From NCBI GenBank assembly GCA_013398175.1, contig VZRZ01006168.1:516268-580267 (forward strand): 64,000 nucleotides of DNA, in the 5' to 3' direction. Positions 62,090 to 64,000 of the stretch are shown piece after piece; position 1 is the stretch's first letter, and each line of letters starts with the position of its first letter. Source of the stretch: Climacteris rufus (Eukaryota > Chordata > Aves > Passeriformes > Climacteridae). The notes beneath the pieces were generated by a model. That model was not told where the DNA came from, ran no database searches, and worked only from the letters and a program-made list of their open reading frames with translations. The position numbers and the translations under genes were made by a program.

Positions 62090-64000
62090 GCTGCCACAGG
62101 CCTACTATTACTTGATCAAAACTTGTATTTGGATGTCTCCTCAAGGTTCAGAATTCCACTGATCTAGGCTGCATACACAAGTGGTCACAGGAACAAGTCT
62201 CCTGATAAAGAGATCTTGTAGTCTGAGAGGACTTAAATCACTTTCCTAAAGAAGGCCATGCACTTACATTTGTGAGCCTGCAGGGCGCCTAAAACACCCA
62301 CAAAAGGACGACTGACCCAAAAGAGTTTCTGGAGCTACATGGCCTCCTGGCAAAGGCCAGTCTCAAATGTCAGTCAGTACTGGTATGCAGGAAAGTGAAT
62401 TAAAATTCAAGCAATGTCCCACAGGTACTGAACAAAACATAAGACAACAGTGGGATAATTCAAATCAAAACCAGAAGCACACAGTTTTCAAGTGCTTAGG
62501 TGTAGTATGACATGCATGAGTTTTAACAGGCAGGCTATCACAGAACTTCTCAAGAGAATGGAAAGCAGCATAAGAAATTAGGCTTACTGTAATTCATGGA
62601 GTTGCCACTTGTGCTTTGCAGCTTTTATGCCAAAACTGCACAGAAGAGTTGTTAAAGTATATGGTTTCTTTGAGTAGCCTACACTCCACACATCCAAGAT
62701 TATGCTTAATTTGGTAATTTGTCACTTCAGTCAGAAAAAGACTAGAATCCCATAATTCAGGAATTCTATTGGAATATCAACAAGCTGTGTGAGTGGGGAG
62801 ATCTCCTCTGTATTCAGTCTAAAGTATTCTCTAAATCTAATAAATAGTTCTTTGTAGAGGAATAACTCAGTGTGAACATGCAGATACCAATTTTCCACAG
62901 TCTGATTCACAGTCTGGATACAGAAACACAGTTGGAACAAGCTCAAAACTGATACCTTTAGTCTGATCATGTCTAATTAACACTGGTAGTACAACACTAT
63001 TATACAGCCAGTGGATGATGTAGTCTCTATCTCCAGTGCAACCAGCAGGTAACTAGAATACTTACCCAGAAAGTCAGGATGTTGAGGTGCTTAAACTCCC
63101 AAAACAACAAAGCTATAACCAGTCCTTGTAACACAACAGTTGGAGATGAAATTAACTCGGTATAGAGATGATGGTCCTTTTTGAAATGTAAATTAGATGC
63201 AAAATATGAGCTGGAATGCAGGTGTTCCTCTTCCTAATGCCCTAATATCGCTAAACATCATTCCCAAGAAATTTTCTTACTGAATCATTTTGAAGCTGCT
63301 TCTTGTGGGGAAAAAATAAATTTATGTTCTGCTATCTTCTTATAATTGCAAAGAAAAGTAGCATCCAAAGCTAAGGAAATTATTAGTATGTCCTCCAGAA
63401 AAATAAAGCTGAAATCTTCAGTGGAAAGAATAGAATTTTCTTAATGGTGATAAAGCTAGCCCACTCTGTCTACATGCTTCCCTTGTCTCCCAAGTTCCAG
63501 TCCTTTTTCTGTCCTCTTACTCTGAGGAAAAATAACAACTGAACTCCAATGCGTGGTCTCTGTCAACAGTCTAGTTATCTAAAAGTTGGACTTCATTCCA
63601 GTGTGCATAACAGAAACAGTCTCAAGGCATTCAAAGGTGACAAAGACTCCATATGCCAATGTTCCCTTCTATACAACATCTTTGTGGCCATCTCTAAATG
63701 CTCAGCTGTTGTTGATATTTCAGCATCAGAACAATAATAATCATTCCTGTCCAAAGGAGCCTGATGATAATTTAATTTGCTGGGTTGCATGCAATGACAT
63801 ATACACAGCTTTTCAGCAAGAAGGTCATCTGTGTGTTTACTGCTCCTCTGCCATATTCCCCTCTTGTTTGTCCTCCCACCTAAGCTCCCAGATTCAAACA
63901 GGAACAAAAGTTTTGGCCGCTCCTCAGGGCATACACTTCTTTACTCCCTGGGATTCATAAGAAATATATATAGAAGTACACTTTGAAAAAAATAAAGAGC
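62090..64000. other. Intergenic DNA to window end
   Basis: 62090-62400 is less AT-rich than average and repeat-free. 63540-63960 is open in plus (124 codons) and minus (104 codons) frames that overlap each other and match nothing known. No gene is supported. Confidence 0.5.

Noticed and set aside
63586..63960. 124-codon plus frame overlapping a 104-codon minus frame
   Set aside because: Overlapping antisense frames without motif, start context or neighbours. Chance is the simplest explanation.
1..64000. tRNA, rRNA, U6 or 7SK-type RNA genes
   Set aside because: I looked for recognisable conserved stretches on both strands by eye and saw none. A covariance-model search would be needed to exclude diverged copies.

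Overview
This window looks like intergenic or deep-intronic DNA from a bird. The main evidence is at least eight remnants of the CR1 LINE. Several of them end in the short ATTCTRTGA-type repeats that close avian CR1 elements. Solo or partial endogenous-retrovirus LTRs of several families are also present. The background is AT-rich with scattered microsatellites. I find no convincing protein-coding gene, tRNA, rRNA, known ncRNA or CRISPR array, and no prokaryotic feature. The longest open frame is 166 codons and lies inside LTR sequence. A 67-base run of N at 44661-44727 shows that this is a draft eukaryotic assembly.

Layout. 1-1229: AT-rich DNA with a CA microsatellite, then a solo LTR (family A). 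1229-3765: AT-rich DNA, then an LTR (family C, plus) and another (family B, minus) almost side by side. 3766-15944: mostly unique AT-rich DNA with a 52-base alternating purine-pyrimidine tract near 9.1 kb. 15945-16672: a CR1 3' end and an LTR-like fragment (family D). 21.8 kb: a short CR1 3' end. 24.4-25.55 kb: a family B LTR split by a family A LTR, a clear nested insertion with a 6-bp target duplication. 27.2-27.7 kb: a family B LTR in plus orientation. 28.9 kb: a second family D fragment. 31.4-31.8 kb: a family B relative. 34.47-35.1 kb: a third family A solo LTR, followed by another LTR-like fragment. 39.9-40.15 kb: an isolated CpG-dense patch, the only place that looks like a promoter or first exon. 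41.4-42.6 kb: the longest uninterrupted CR1 remnant, ending in a TC microsatellite. 44.0-44.73 kb: a GC-rich block ending in the assembly gap. 45.9-47.8 kb: a cluster of minus-strand CR1 pieces. 51.2-51.9 kb: another minus CR1 with an A-rich stretch. 54.1 kb: a candidate orphan exon. 54.86-55.92 kb: an internally deleted CR1 next to a family B LTR. The rest to 64 kb is AT-rich with minor repeats.

No genes here work together. The informative content is a record of transposition: nesting order, target duplications, orientation and decay. A few unexplained patches (the CpG island, the 54.1-kb splice-flanked frame and some repeat-free segments) may be regulatory or transcribed. I could not run any search, so family assignments come from recalled general features of avian CR1 and LTR sequences and from comparing copies within the window. 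I give no repeat-database names. I found no previously undescribed biological system.
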